A stretch of DNA of 32,585 nucleotides from JBFJVD01 sp041624375 (GTDB taxonomy: Bacteria; Chloroflexota; Anaerolineae; Anaerolineales; E44-bin32): the NCBI GenBank assembly GCA_041624375.1, contig JBFJVD010000008.1, forward strand, positions 1-32,585, written 5' to 3'. Under the pieces are notes generated by a model that did not search any database, had not been told where the DNA came from, and saw only the letters and a list, made by a program, of their open reading frames with translations. This document shows positions 1 through 7,289 of the stretch, one piece after another. Position numbers and translations under genes: made by a program. Position 1 is the first letter of the stretch; every line of letters starts with the position of its first letter.

Positions 1-452
1 ACGGCCGGCGCAGCCGCCAGGTGGTGGGCGATCACGCGCGCCTGCCTGCCGGACAGCGCCGAAAGATCGTTCGTGAACAGGCTGGCCGTGATCCCACCCT
101 CTTCGGTGAGATGGGCGACAACGCTGTAGTTCTCGCCTGCGGCGAAATCCAGCGTCACCGGCCCGATCACGACGGCGCCCGTGCAGGGCTCATCGGCCGC
201 CAGGCTGATCGCGACCTCATAGCTTCCGGCCGGCATGGCGAGCGGGCCGACGATTTCACCGAATGTAAAGCCGGGCAGCGCGCACGCCCCATCCACCGAA
301 ACGTCTACGGGCAGTGCCGGATCGAGTCCCAGATCTTCGCCCGGGATCCCATGAACGACATAGATGCTGGCATCCGTCGGGGCGGAGTCGAAGCCGCTCA
401 ACGGCACAACCAGCATCACAGCCAGGACCAGTAATGCAAGCTTCCTTGTCAT
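1..452 (-). CDS. DUF4397-domain secreted protein (partial, runs off window start)
   Basis: Translating the minus strand from the ATG at 452 gives 150 open codons that run off the left edge, so the C-terminus is missing. The first 20 or so residues are a signal peptide: MTRK, then a hydrophobic run, then a likely cleavage zone around SGFDSAP. The mature part begins with the segment YVVHGIPGEDLG, which is typical of DUF4397 proteins, a beta-rich extracellular family of unknown molecular function often found near fasciclin-type proteins. Two cysteines (CALP and PCTG) could form a disulfide. An AAGGA ribosome site lies only about three bases before the ATG. The gene lies 169 bases downstream of crtB on the same strand and could share its transcript. 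The family call is by motif; the role is unknown. Confidence 0.8.
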   Translation of the reverse strand, partial: MTRKLALLVLAVMLVVPLSGFDSAPTDASIYVVHGIPGEDLGLDPALPVDVSVDGACALPGFTFGEIVGPLAMPAGSYEVAISLAADEPCTGAVVIGPVTLDFAAGENYSVVAHLTEEGGITASLFTNDLSALSGRQARVIAHHLAAAPA

Positions 453-621
453 GTCCTTATCATCCACTCTCTACTACGAAACCAATCCATCGACTGTGGG
501 TAGGCTGAAAAGTGACCTCCTTTCTAGATCCGGTTTTTGGGTGGTCTATGGGGCACAGTATCCAAACTGCCCCGAATTACTGCAAATGGCTCACCACATG
601 AGCCGGCGAGGGCGATCCCTA
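453..621. other. Intergenic region between crtB and the DUF4397 gene
   Basis: No convincing gene is present. On the minus strand there is a perfect ribosome-binding-site-like sequence (plus-strand ACCTCCTTT at 515-523) with no start codon at usable distance. A 13-codon mini-ORF (MDWFRSREWMIRT) ends in a TGA that overlaps the ATG of the DUF4397 gene. A weak imperfect hairpin (GGGG-CAGT against ACTG-CCCC, 550-573) has no T-run. Confidence 0.4.
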
Positions 622-1566
622 TCAGGCGCGGCGGACCCGCCACCAGATCCCGGGGAGGCGAGACAGCTTGCCCCAGCGTGATATATGGGCCCGTTTGTTG
701 AAGACGTCGTAGTCGTTGGCTTCGATGGCATCCAGGATGCCGGCGTAGAGATCGGCGGCGGCGCCGATGGCGAAGCGGCCATCGGGGTCGAGCAGCCGGA
801 TGCCCGGGCGCGCTTCCTCATAGAGGCGCCGGTTGCGATCGATCTGAAAACGCATGAAGGCCCGCCAGCGCGAGCTGAGGTCACCGCGCTTCAAGTCCTC
901 CTCCCGAATGCCAAAGAAGATCATTTCTTCGCGCGGCAGGTAAAGCCGGCCGGCGCGCCAGTCTTCGCCGACATCACGCAGGATGTTGGTCAGCTGCAGC
1001 GCCACACCCATCTTGACCGCATAGGGAACGGCTTCCGGAGCAGAGAAGCCGATGATGTGCATGCTCATCAGGCCGACCGTCGAGGCCACGCCGTAGGCGT
1101 AGGCCGCAAGCTCCTCAAAGGTGGCGTAACGCACCTGGCCCAAATCGCGGGCAACCCCGTCGATCAACTGTTCGGCATAGGATTCCGGTACGCGGAAGCG
1201 GGCGCGTGCATCCGCCCATGCCAGGGCGATCCGGTCCTCGACCGGTGGATCCCAACGCAGCGCCTGGTGCCGCCAGGCCTCAAGCCGTTCGGCGGCCTCC
1301 CCCCGGCTCTGATCAACGATGTCGTCCGTCACCCGGCAGAAGGCATAGAGCGCACGTGCCGCTCGCCGCTTCGCGGGTGGTAGCAGCGCCGACGCCAGAT
1401 GAAATGACCGGCTGTGTGCGGCCGTCAGCGCCTCACAGTAGGCGTACGCCCGATCGAGCTGGGATGGGTCCTGTTTAGCGATCTGGGTTTCAGGCGGCTC
1501 AGGGAATCTGACCTGGGTGGCCCGTGCCAGCAGCGGCCGCTCCCAGGATGAGACCTTGAATTCCAT
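622..1566 (-). CDS. crtB: Phytoene synthase
   Basis: This 314-residue protein is a squalene/phytoene synthase family enzyme. It condenses two geranylgeranyl diphosphates to phytoene, the first committed carotenoid step. Both Asp-rich Mg-diphosphate motifs are visible: DDIVD at residues 81-85 and NILRDVGED at 194-202. The family signature around YAYGVASTVGLM (157-168) and the LYLPREEM stretch (208-215) are also present. Length is normal for bacterial CrtB. The chosen ATG has a good GGAGGG ribosome site about eight bases upstream. The gene is transcribed away from crtI and lies downstream of the FAS1 lipoprotein, separated by 263 bases rich in inverted repeats, so its expression may depend on read-through or on structure in that leader. 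Confidence 0.95.
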   Translation of the reverse strand: MEFKVSSWERPLLARATQVRFPEPPETQIAKQDPSQLDRAYAYCEALTAAHSRSFHLASALLPPAKRRAARALYAFCRVTDDIVDQSRGEAAERLEAWRHQALRWDPPVEDRIALAWADARARFRVPESYAEQLIDGVARDLGQVRYATFEELAAYAYGVASTVGLMSMHIIGFSAPEAVPYAVKMGVALQLTNILRDVGEDWRAGRLYLPREEMIFFGIREEDLKRGDLSSRWRAFMRFQIDRNRRLYEEARPGIRLLDPDGRFAIGAAADLYAGILDAIEANDYDVFNKRAHISRWGKLSRLPGIWWRVRRA

Positions 1567-1596
1567 TGCTTTTTCCCTCCGGGTTCTCGAGCTCGC

Positions 1597-1743
1597 GCAC
1601 CCAATCCAGTCTGGCCGGTCATGGATTGGGTGCGGCGGAGAGGGAAGGCGCTATGACCCAGCCAGGGGAACCTGCCCTCATCGTACCATCCTTCACGAAG
1701 GACCTACCGACACACAGGCCGGTGTCGTCCTTCCCTCTCCGCC
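1597..1743 (-). other. Candidate structured RNA or leader upstream of crtB (two adjoining long perfect inverted repeats)
   Basis: Two perfect inverted repeats abut. A 12-base pair (1597-1608 with 1622-1633, loop of 13) adjoins a 15-base pair (1634-1648 with 1729-1743). Inside the larger one, read on the minus strand, three small hairpins are possible: CGACAC/GTGTCG (1722-1727 with 1708-1713), TCCTT-CGTG-AAGGA (1689-1702) and CAGG/CCTG. The drawn shape is a multi-branch junction closed by a 15-base stem and stacked on a 12-base hairpin. The structure ends about 20 bases upstream of the crtB ribosome site. Some elements are mutually exclusive: AAGGAC (1698-1703) can also pair with GTCCTT (1727-1732). 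It does not match any riboswitch I recognise; there is no B12 box. It could be a cis-regulatory leader, a small RNA or a short palindromic repeat element. Confidence 0.4.
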
Positions 1744-1760
1744 ATGAGCCGAAAGGTGGT

Positions 1761-1816
1761 GGCGGGCCGAGCGGGGCGAAAGCATTCGTACCAACACACT
1801 CCCGCTCGGGCCCGCC
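1761..1816 (-). terminator. Strong hairpin downstream of the FAS1 lipoprotein gene
   Basis: GGCGGGCCGAGCGGG at 1761-1775 pairs with the sequence at 1801-1816, with a single extra G in the second arm and a 25-base loop. It begins 14 bases beyond the stop codon of the FAS1 lipoprotein, the usual place for a terminator or an mRNA-stabilising 3' stem. There is no T-run on either strand, so intrinsic termination is not certain. Confidence 0.45.
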
Positions 1817-1829
1817 ATTCAGGTCCGTG

Positions 1830-3170
1830 CTACTGCGGTGGCAGGAGCACGCTGTCGATCACGTGGATCACACCATTGGAGGCCTCGATATCCGTGATGA
1901 TGACCTGGGCCTCGTTGATGAAGACGTTCTCGCCTTCAATGCGGATGGTGATGCCCTCACCAAGCAGGGTTTCCACGGTCTCACCATCCAGGCCGACGAC
2001 GTCCGCGGCCAACACCGCGCCGTCCACCACGTGGTAGAGCAGGATGTTCGTCAGCTCCGCCTCGCTCAGGCTCTCCAGCGTGCCTGCCGGCAGTGCCGCA
2101 AAGGCGTCATCTGTCGGGGCGAACACGGTGAAGGGGCCTTCGCCCGAGAGCGCGTCGTCCAGGCCGGTGGTCTGCAGTGCGCCGACCAGCGTGGTGAAGC
2201 GTCCATCCTCTACAGCGATCTCGACGATCGAGCGGCTCTCGCCGGCCAGCGAGGGCGGCAGAAGCACGCTGTCGATGACGTGGATCACGCCGTTCGAAGC
2301 CGCCAGGTCTGTGATGATGACCTGAGCGTCATTGATGAAGACCGACCCGTCTTCCACACGGATGTTGAAGGACTCGCCCAGAAGCGTCTCGGCTGACATG
2401 CCATCGAGCGCAATCGCATCGGCCGCCATCACTTCACCCGAGATCACATGGTAGAGAAGCACGTTGGACAGCTGCTCTTCGGTCAGCCCTTCCAGGGTGC
2501 CTTCCGGCAGGGCGGCAAACGCATCGTCCGTCGGCGCAAAGACCGTGAACGGACCGTCTCCGCTCAGCGCTTCATCGAGCCCGGTGGCCTGCAATGCGCC
2601 GACCAGGGTGCTGAAGCGCCCATCCGCAGCGGCCAGCTCGACGATCGTCGGCTCCGCCGGCGGCAGCAGCACTTGTTCGATCACGTGGATCACGCCGTTC
2701 GAGGCGATGATGTCGGTGATGATCACCTGAATGCCGTTGATCGTCACAACACTGCCATTCACCCCGATCGACAGTTCTTCGCCCAGGAGTGTCGGCACAC
2801 GCTGGCCGTCGAGACCAAGCACCTGCTCAGCCATGACTTCGTCGCTCAGAACGTGATAAAGAAGCACGTTGCTCAGTTCTTCATTGGAGAGCGCATCAAG
2901 CGTGCCCTCCGGAAGCTGGGCGAACGCATCATCTGTCGGCGCGAAGACCGTGAACGGACCCTCGCCGTACAGCGCTTCATCCAGATTCGTTGCCTGCAAT
3001 GCGCCCACGAGCGTGCTGAAGCGGCCATCCGCAGCAGCGATATCCACCACCGTCATGGGCTCCTCGACTTCGGGATCAACCACCGGGGGCGGCGCCTCTG
3101 TGGCTGACGCACAGGCAGCCAACACGATTGCCAATCCAACCAGTACTGTTACCATCCATCGGCGTTGCAT
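1830..3170 (-). CDS. Lipoprotein with three fasciclin (FAS1) domains
   Basis: This 446-residue protein starts with a lipoprotein signal ending in the lipobox VLAAC (Cys20), followed by a short Pro/Glu-rich linker. Three FAS1 domains follow at about residues 40-172, 175-307 and 316-446. Each carries the H1-type motif FTVFAPTDDAF and ends with the H2-type motif GVIHVI-(D/E)-(S/Q)-VLLPP. The domains are highly similar to each other, with some segments identical, which suggests recent internal duplication. FAS1 domains mediate extracellular adhesion or ligand binding; the protein is probably anchored at the membrane surface. The start has an ideal GAGGAGG ribosome site. The gene is divergent from crtI and shares its promoter region. 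A GEGPFTVF-type FAS1 domain can bind small hydrophobic ligands in some proteins, but no ligand can be assigned here. Confidence 0.93.
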   Translation of the reverse strand: MQRRWMVTVLVGLAIVLAACASATEAPPPVVDPEVEEPMTVVDIAAADGRFSTLVGALQATNLDEALYGEGPFTVFAPTDDAFAQLPEGTLDALSNEELSNVLLYHVLSDEVMAEQVLGLDGQRVPTLLGEELSIGVNGSVVTINGIQVIITDIIASNGVIHVIEQVLLPPAEPTIVELAAADGRFSTLVGALQATGLDEALSGDGPFTVFAPTDDAFAALPEGTLEGLTEEQLSNVLLYHVISGEVMAADAIALDGMSAETLLGESFNIRVEDGSVFINDAQVIITDLAASNGVIHVIDSVLLPPSLAGESRSIVEIAVEDGRFTTLVGALQTTGLDDALSGEGPFTVFAPTDDAFAALPAGTLESLSEAELTNILLYHVVDGAVLAADVVGLDGETVETLLGEGITIRIEGENVFINEAQVIITDIEASNGVIHVIDSVLLPPQ

Positions 3171-3214
3171 CGAAAACCTCCTCAGGCTGCTATGATATTT
3201 GCCGAATTGCAGAT

Positions 3215-3244
3215 AATATACACTAATTGCCCATTATTTGTCAA
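3215..3244 (-). promoter_or_regulatory. Sigma-70-type promoter for the FAS1 lipoprotein
   Basis: Read on the minus strand, a perfect TTGACA -35 box (plus 3239-3244) is followed after 18 bases by a TATATT -10 box (plus 3215-3220). Transcription would start about 38 bases before the FAS1 start codon. The spacer contains TAAT-TGCCC-ATTA symmetry (3224-3236). Confidence 0.7.
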
Positions 3245-3263
3245 GTCTATTTTGGATGAAACC

Positions 3264-3293
3264 TTGACATTAATATGATTCTCATGGTATATT
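3264..3293 (+). promoter_or_regulatory. Sigma-70-type promoter for crtI and the downstream operon
   Basis: A perfect TTGACA (3264-3269) is separated by 18 bases from TATATT (3288-3293), the same boxes and spacing as the opposing promoter. A symmetric ATGA-TTC-TCAT lies in the spacer (3275-3285), where a bound repressor would block RNA polymerase. The predicted leader to crtI is about 60 bases. Confidence 0.7.
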
Positions 3294-3362
3294 CTGGACA
3301 AAGTTTAGGGATCAGGCCAAAATGGGGCCTGGGTACGCAACGCAATACAAGGGGTATACGAG

Positions 3363-4925
3363 ATGGGCAACGCAGGTACGGCCGCAGTGATCGGCGCAGG
3401 GATTGGCGGAATCGCCGCCGCAGGCAGGCTGGCACGCCAGGGTTTTCAGGTCACCGTTTATGAAAAGCAGCCCACCCCGGGCGGTCGCTGCAACCTGCTC
3501 GTCCGGGACGGACACCGCTTTGATATCGGGCCGACCCTATTCTTAATGCCCGAAGTCTTCGAAGAGACGTACGCGGCGCTCGGACGGCGGATGGAGGACG
3601 AGATCGATCTGCGGCGCATCGACCCCACCTACCGCATCCATTTTGCCAACGGGACCGAGCTGGCGCTGACAGCCAACCTGAACGACATGCAGAGCCAGCT
3701 CGAATCGATCGAACCGGGCAGCTTCGCCGGGCTGCTGCGCTACCTGACCGAAGGAAACCGCCACTACCGGGTTTCGCTGGACCGATTCGTGGGCCGCAAT
3801 TTTAGCAGCCTGCTTGACTATTTCAGCCCCTCAAACCTGCCGCTCCTCTTCCAATTGAAGGCGCTCACCAAGCATTACGACAACATCGGGCGCTACTTCA
3901 AGCACCCTTACCTGAAGGCCGCGTTCACCTTTCAGAATATGTACCTGGGGCTGAGTCCATACGACGCACCGGCCACCTATTCGCTGCTCCAGTACACGGA
4001 GCTGGCGGATGGGGTGTGGTTCCCGATAGGCGGCCTGTACGAAGTGATCCGCAGCCTGGTGGGAATCGCAGAGTCCCTAGGTGTGCGTTTCGAGTATCAG
4101 GCGCCCGTCGCCGCGATCGAGACGGACGGACAGCACGCGACCGCGCTGCGGCTGGAAAGCGGGGAACGGATCCCGGCCGACGTGATCGTCGCCAACGCCG
4201 ACCTTCCTTATGTCTACCGCGAACTCCTCGACGACGACCGGGCGGCGGCGCGCTTCGACCGCATGAAGTACACATGCTCGGCTATCATGTTTTACTGGGG
4301 CGTCGACCGGGAGTTCCCCTTACTGGGACACCACAATGTTTTCCTGGCAGACGCCTACAAGGCAAGCTTCGACCGGATCTTTCAGGACCACACCCTGCCA
4401 GATGATCCCAGCTTCTACGTCCACGCGCCGGCGCGGACCGATCCGGCCGCGGCGCCGCCTGGCGAGGACACCCTCATGGTTCTGGTTCCGGTCGGCCACC
4501 TCTCGCCGCACGGAGATCAGGATTGGGAAGCGCTCACGCAGCGGGCGCGCCAGTCCGTGTTCACCCGTTTGGCCGCCATCGGCGTCACCGACCTCGAAGC
4601 GCACATCAAGTTCGAGGTTCGCTACACACCGGAAGATTGGCAGGCCATGTTCAATCTGGACCGCGGCGCCGCCTTTGGGCTGAGCCACAATTTTATGCAG
4701 GTCGGCTACCTGCGGCCGCAAAACCGGCATCCACGCTTTCGCAACCTGTACTTCGTGGGCGCCAGCACCCACCCCGGCACCGGCCTGCCGATCGTGCTGC
4801 TTTCGGCCCGGCTCACCAGCGAACGAATCGCAGCGGATTTCCCACAAGTGGTCCGCCCTATGGAACTTGAAGCGGAAACAGTCCCCCGTTCCCACGAGCG
4901 CCTGGCGCCAGGAGGGCGGGGATGA
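3363..4925 (+). CDS. crtI: Phytoene desaturase (CrtI family)
   Basis: This 520-residue FAD-dependent enzyme should desaturate phytoene to lycopene or neurosporene. The N-terminal dinucleotide-binding fold shows VIGAGIGGIAAAGRLA (residues 9-24) followed by the acidic EKQPTPGGRC segment. The C-terminal bacterial phytoene dehydrogenase signature is present as NLYFVGASTHPGTGLPIVL (about residues 463-481). The ATG has an AAGGGG ribosome site eight bases upstream. It is the first gene after the promoter at 3264-3293 and is followed after 51 bases by the CarH-like regulator, a common arrangement for light-induced carotenoid clusters. The tail after about residue 497 is extra compared with typical CrtI and is probably disordered. 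Confidence 0.93.
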   Translation: MGNAGTAAVIGAGIGGIAAAGRLARQGFQVTVYEKQPTPGGRCNLLVRDGHRFDIGPTLFLMPEVFEETYAALGRRMEDEIDLRRIDPTYRIHFANGTELALTANLNDMQSQLESIEPGSFAGLLRYLTEGNRHYRVSLDRFVGRNFSSLLDYFSPSNLPLLFQLKALTKHYDNIGRYFKHPYLKAAFTFQNMYLGLSPYDAPATYSLLQYTELADGVWFPIGGLYEVIRSLVGIAESLGVRFEYQAPVAAIETDGQHATALRLESGERIPADVIVANADLPYVYRELLDDDRAAARFDRMKYTCSAIMFYWGVDREFPLLGHHNVFLADAYKASFDRIFQDHTLPDDPSFYVHAPARTDPAAAPPGEDTLMVLVPVGHLSPHGDQDWEALTQRARQSVFTRLAAIGVTDLEAHIKFEVRYTPEDWQAMFNLDRGAAFGLSHNFMQVGYLRPQNRHPRFRNLYFVGASTHPGTGLPIVLLSARLTSERIAADFPQVVRPMELEAETVPRSHERLAPGGRG

Positions 4926-4982
4926 GGCTTCGAAAGACAAACCTCATTTCGTCGAGCAATTGTAGAGTGAAAGCGGTTGTCC

Positions 4983-6329
4983 ATGCATGAGATCAACGAA
5001 ACCCCGACCTTCAACTTGAAAGCCGTGGTCCGTGAGACCGGGGTGCAGCCGGACACATTGCGCGCCTGGGAACGCCGCTATGGCCTGCCGAGCCCGGATC
5101 GCTCCGCCGGTGGCCACCGTCTGTATTCCCAGCGGGACATCGAGATCGTGAAGTGGCTGATCCAGCGCCAGGCGGAGGGCCTGCGCATCAGCCGGGCGGT
5201 TGATCTCTGGAAGGCGCTCGAATCAGAAGGTCGTGATCCTCTGCGCATGCCCGAGTACGCCTCGTCGGCTCCCGGCAGGGTGCTTCCGGAGCTCGACGCC
5301 GGCGCGCCGATCGCCGACTTGCGCCAATCCTGGGTTGCCGCATGCCTGGCCTTCGACGAGGCACGAGCCGAGGCGGTCCTTTCTCAGGCGTTTGCCCTGC
5401 ACACGCCGGAGACCGTGTGCATCGAGCTGCTGCAGCGCGGGATCGGTGAAATCGGCCAGGGCTGGTACGCGGGGGAGGTCAGCGTCCAGCAGGAGCACTT
5501 CGCCTCCGAGCTGGCCATGCGCCGGCTGGAGATGCTCGTGGCCGCCGCACCCCGGCCCACCCGTCCGGCGCGCATTCTCATCGCCTGTCCGCCGGAGGAA
5601 GACCATACCTTCGCCCCGCTGCTGCTCACTTTGCTCCTGCGGCGGCGAGGCTGGGATGTGATCTACCTTGGCGCCAACGTCCCGCTCGAACAGCTTCACG
5701 CCACCATCGAATCCACCCGCCCCAACCTGCTGGTGGCAACGGCGCAGCACCTTCACGCGGCGGCGACGCTCAGCGACATGGCGGATCACGTGCTCGAGCA
5801 GGGCGTGCCGACAGCCTACGGTGGCCTGATCTTCATCCGGATGCCCGAGCTCCAGCAACGGATTTCCGGCTTCTATTTGAGCGACCGAATCGACCAGGCG
5901 CCACAGATTATCGAGCAGATCCTCTCCTCGCGACGGACCCCCGGCCGGGCCGACCCGCTGGAGGATTCCTATCAGTCGGCCCTGCGACATTTTCGTGAGC
6001 ACCAGGGACACATCGAGGCCGGGGTCTGGGAACGACTCGGCAACGGCGAGATCGCCCGCGCCCACCTGATTCAGGCGAATCTGACGATGGGCAGCAACAT
6101 CTATGCAGCGCTGAGACTCGGGGATATCGATTACCTGGCGCCAGACTTCCAGTGGCTCACCGGGCTCATGGTGAATTACCAGATCCCAGAACCGCAGCTC
6201 CAGCGCTACCTTGAGGCCTACAGCGCATCGGTTCAAGAGCACCTCGACGACGCAAAAGGAGCGATCATCCAGACCTGGCTGCGTGAAGCCGTCGGGGCGC
6301 AATTCCCGCGTGTCGGCATAACGGGTTGA
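4983..6329 (+). CDS. CarH/LitR-like MerR-family B12-dependent light-sensing repressor with C-terminal extension
   Basis: The start is taken at the ATG (4983); a TTG six bases earlier is also possible. The 448-residue protein opens with a MerR winged helix (about residues 10-75, with TLRAWERRYGLPSP and GGHRLYS). A four-helix B12-cap domain follows, holding the CarH hallmark W-x9-EH: Trp161, Glu171, His172. Next is a Rossmann B12-binding domain with the expected lower-ligand His208 (in EEDHTFAP) and YGG at 279-281. Known CarH proteins bind adenosylcobalamin, form tetramers on carotenoid promoters in the dark and fall apart in light. They are about 280-300 residues long; this one has about 130 extra helical residues (from about 320) with no assigned role. 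The canonical Gly three residues after the ligand His is Ala here. It probably controls the promoters at 3171-3362. Confidence 0.88.
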   Translation: MHEINETPTFNLKAVVRETGVQPDTLRAWERRYGLPSPDRSAGGHRLYSQRDIEIVKWLIQRQAEGLRISRAVDLWKALESEGRDPLRMPEYASSAPGRVLPELDAGAPIADLRQSWVAACLAFDEARAEAVLSQAFALHTPETVCIELLQRGIGEIGQGWYAGEVSVQQEHFASELAMRRLEMLVAAAPRPTRPARILIACPPEEDHTFAPLLLTLLLRRRGWDVIYLGANVPLEQLHATIESTRPNLLVATAQHLHAAATLSDMADHVLEQGVPTAYGGLIFIRMPELQQRISGFYLSDRIDQAPQIIEQILSSRRTPGRADPLEDSYQSALRHFREHQGHIEAGVWERLGNGEIARAHLIQANLTMGSNIYAALRLGDIDYLAPDFQWLTGLMVNYQIPEPQLQRYLEAYSASVQEHLDDAKGAIIQTWLREAVGAQFPRVGITG

Positions 6330-6350
6330 GTTGACTAAGGGAGGTTGTTA

Positions 6351-7283
6351 ATGCGTGTCATTATCGCCGGCGGTACTGGCCCGATTGGACGGGCCATCTC
6401 CGCCGATCTGGTCCGGGATGGACATGAAGCGATCGTTCTTAGCCGTTCTCCTGAGCAGAAGAAAGCGCTCATGGCCGAAGGGGTCCAGCTGGTCCGCTGG
6501 GACAACCGAACGGCCGAAGGTTGGGGGCATCTGGTCGATGGCGCCGATGCCGTCATCGTCTTCGCAGGCGCTCCGTTGCCCGGCACCGGCCTGATCCCCA
6601 CCCGCTGGACGCCGGCGCGCAAGAAGGTGCTGGTGGAGAGCCGCGTCAACGGCGGCCAGGCCGTTGTCGAAGCGATCCGCGCCGCCTCGGTGAAGCCCAA
6701 GCTGCTGATCCAGGCATCGGCCGTCGGCTACTACGGCCCGCAGCTGGAAGGCGATCAGACCGAAGAAAGCCCGCCGGGCAACGACTTCATGGCTCGTATT
6801 CTGCTTCAATTCCACGCCTCCACAGAACCGGTCGAAGCGATGGGAGTCCGCCGCGTGGTGATCCACAGCGGAGTCGTTCTCTATTCTGGGGCCTACATCC
6901 TGACCATGATGAGCTTGCCCTTCAAGATGTTCGTCGGCGGCCCCTTGGGAAGCGGCCGCCAGTGGATCTCCTGGATTCACATGGAAGACCAGGTGCGCGC
7001 CATCCGCTATTTGCTGGACAAGGAGGACGCTTCCGGCATGTACAACCTCTCGGCGCCCGACCCAAAGCGCAACGCCGACTTTGGGCGGACCCTGGGCCGC
7101 GTCCTGAACCGCCCGTACTGGTTCCCGGTCCCTGAGTTCGCATTCCGGCTGGTGCTTGGCGAGGTGGCCGACACCGTACTGACCGGGCAGAAAGTGCTGC
7201 CGAAGCGCCTGCTGGACGAAGGCTTCGAATTCCGCCACCCCACGCTGGAAGGCGCGCTTCACAGCATCTTCAATAAGGGGTGA
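6351..7283 (+). CDS. TIGR01777-family NAD(P)-binding epimerase-like SDR (YfcH-like)
   Basis: The 310-residue protein begins MRVIIAGGTGPIGRAI, an extended-SDR nucleotide-binding motif (GGTGPIG). It continues with the TIGR01777 pattern: ASAVGYYG around residues 122-129, RRVVIHSGVVL near 167, and a C-terminal DUF1731-like region (VLPKRLLDEGFEFRHPTL). The ATG is preferred over the TTG six bases upstream because GGGAGG lies six bases before it. Members of this family are redox or epimerase-like enzymes with poorly known substrates and often sit in light-induced or photolyase-linked clusters. It follows the regulator by 21 bases and precedes the PLP enzyme by six. Confidence 0.88.
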   Translation: MRVIIAGGTGPIGRAISADLVRDGHEAIVLSRSPEQKKALMAEGVQLVRWDNRTAEGWGHLVDGADAVIVFAGAPLPGTGLIPTRWTPARKKVLVESRVNGGQAVVEAIRAASVKPKLLIQASAVGYYGPQLEGDQTEESPPGNDFMARILLQFHASTEPVEAMGVRRVVIHSGVVLYSGAYILTMMSLPFKMFVGGPLGSGRQWISWIHMEDQVRAIRYLLDKEDASGMYNLSAPDPKRNADFGRTLGRVLNRPYWFPVPEFAFRLVLGEVADTVLTGQKVLPKRLLDEGFEFRHPTLEGALHSIFNKG

Positions 7284-7289
7284 CCGCGT

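Larger units (their letters stand above)
3171..3362. other. Divergent control region between FAS1 lipoprotein and crtI
   Basis: This 192-base AT-rich island is the only clearly AT-rich part of the window. It contains one sigma-70-type promoter facing each way. Between and within them are short symmetric elements: TGTCAAG (3239-3245) inverted to CTTGACA (3263-3269), and ATGA-TTC-TCAT (3275-3285) within the crtI promoter spacer. These are plausible operator positions for the CarH-like regulator encoded two genes along. No open reading frame is supported here. Confidence 0.7.

Noticed and set aside
550..573. Terminator for crtB
   Set aside because: The hairpin has a bulge, short arms and no T-run on the minus strand.
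1634..1743. Reading the 15-base inverted repeats as ends of a miniature transposable element
   Set aside because: No target-site duplication is visible at either side and no second copy is seen in the window; it remains possible but unsupported.
1597..1816. Cobalamin riboswitch controlling crtB
   Set aside because: No B12-box sequence or the expected core could be found.
1566..3107. Plus-strand open frames (1566-2396, 2448-3107) across the FAS1 gene
   Set aside because: They are reverse shadows of repeated FAS1 coding sequence; the repeated look comes from the domain duplication.
5223..6302. A 359-codon minus-strand open frame opposite the CarH-like gene
   Set aside because: No domain or ribosome site; the sense protein has MerR and B12 motifs.
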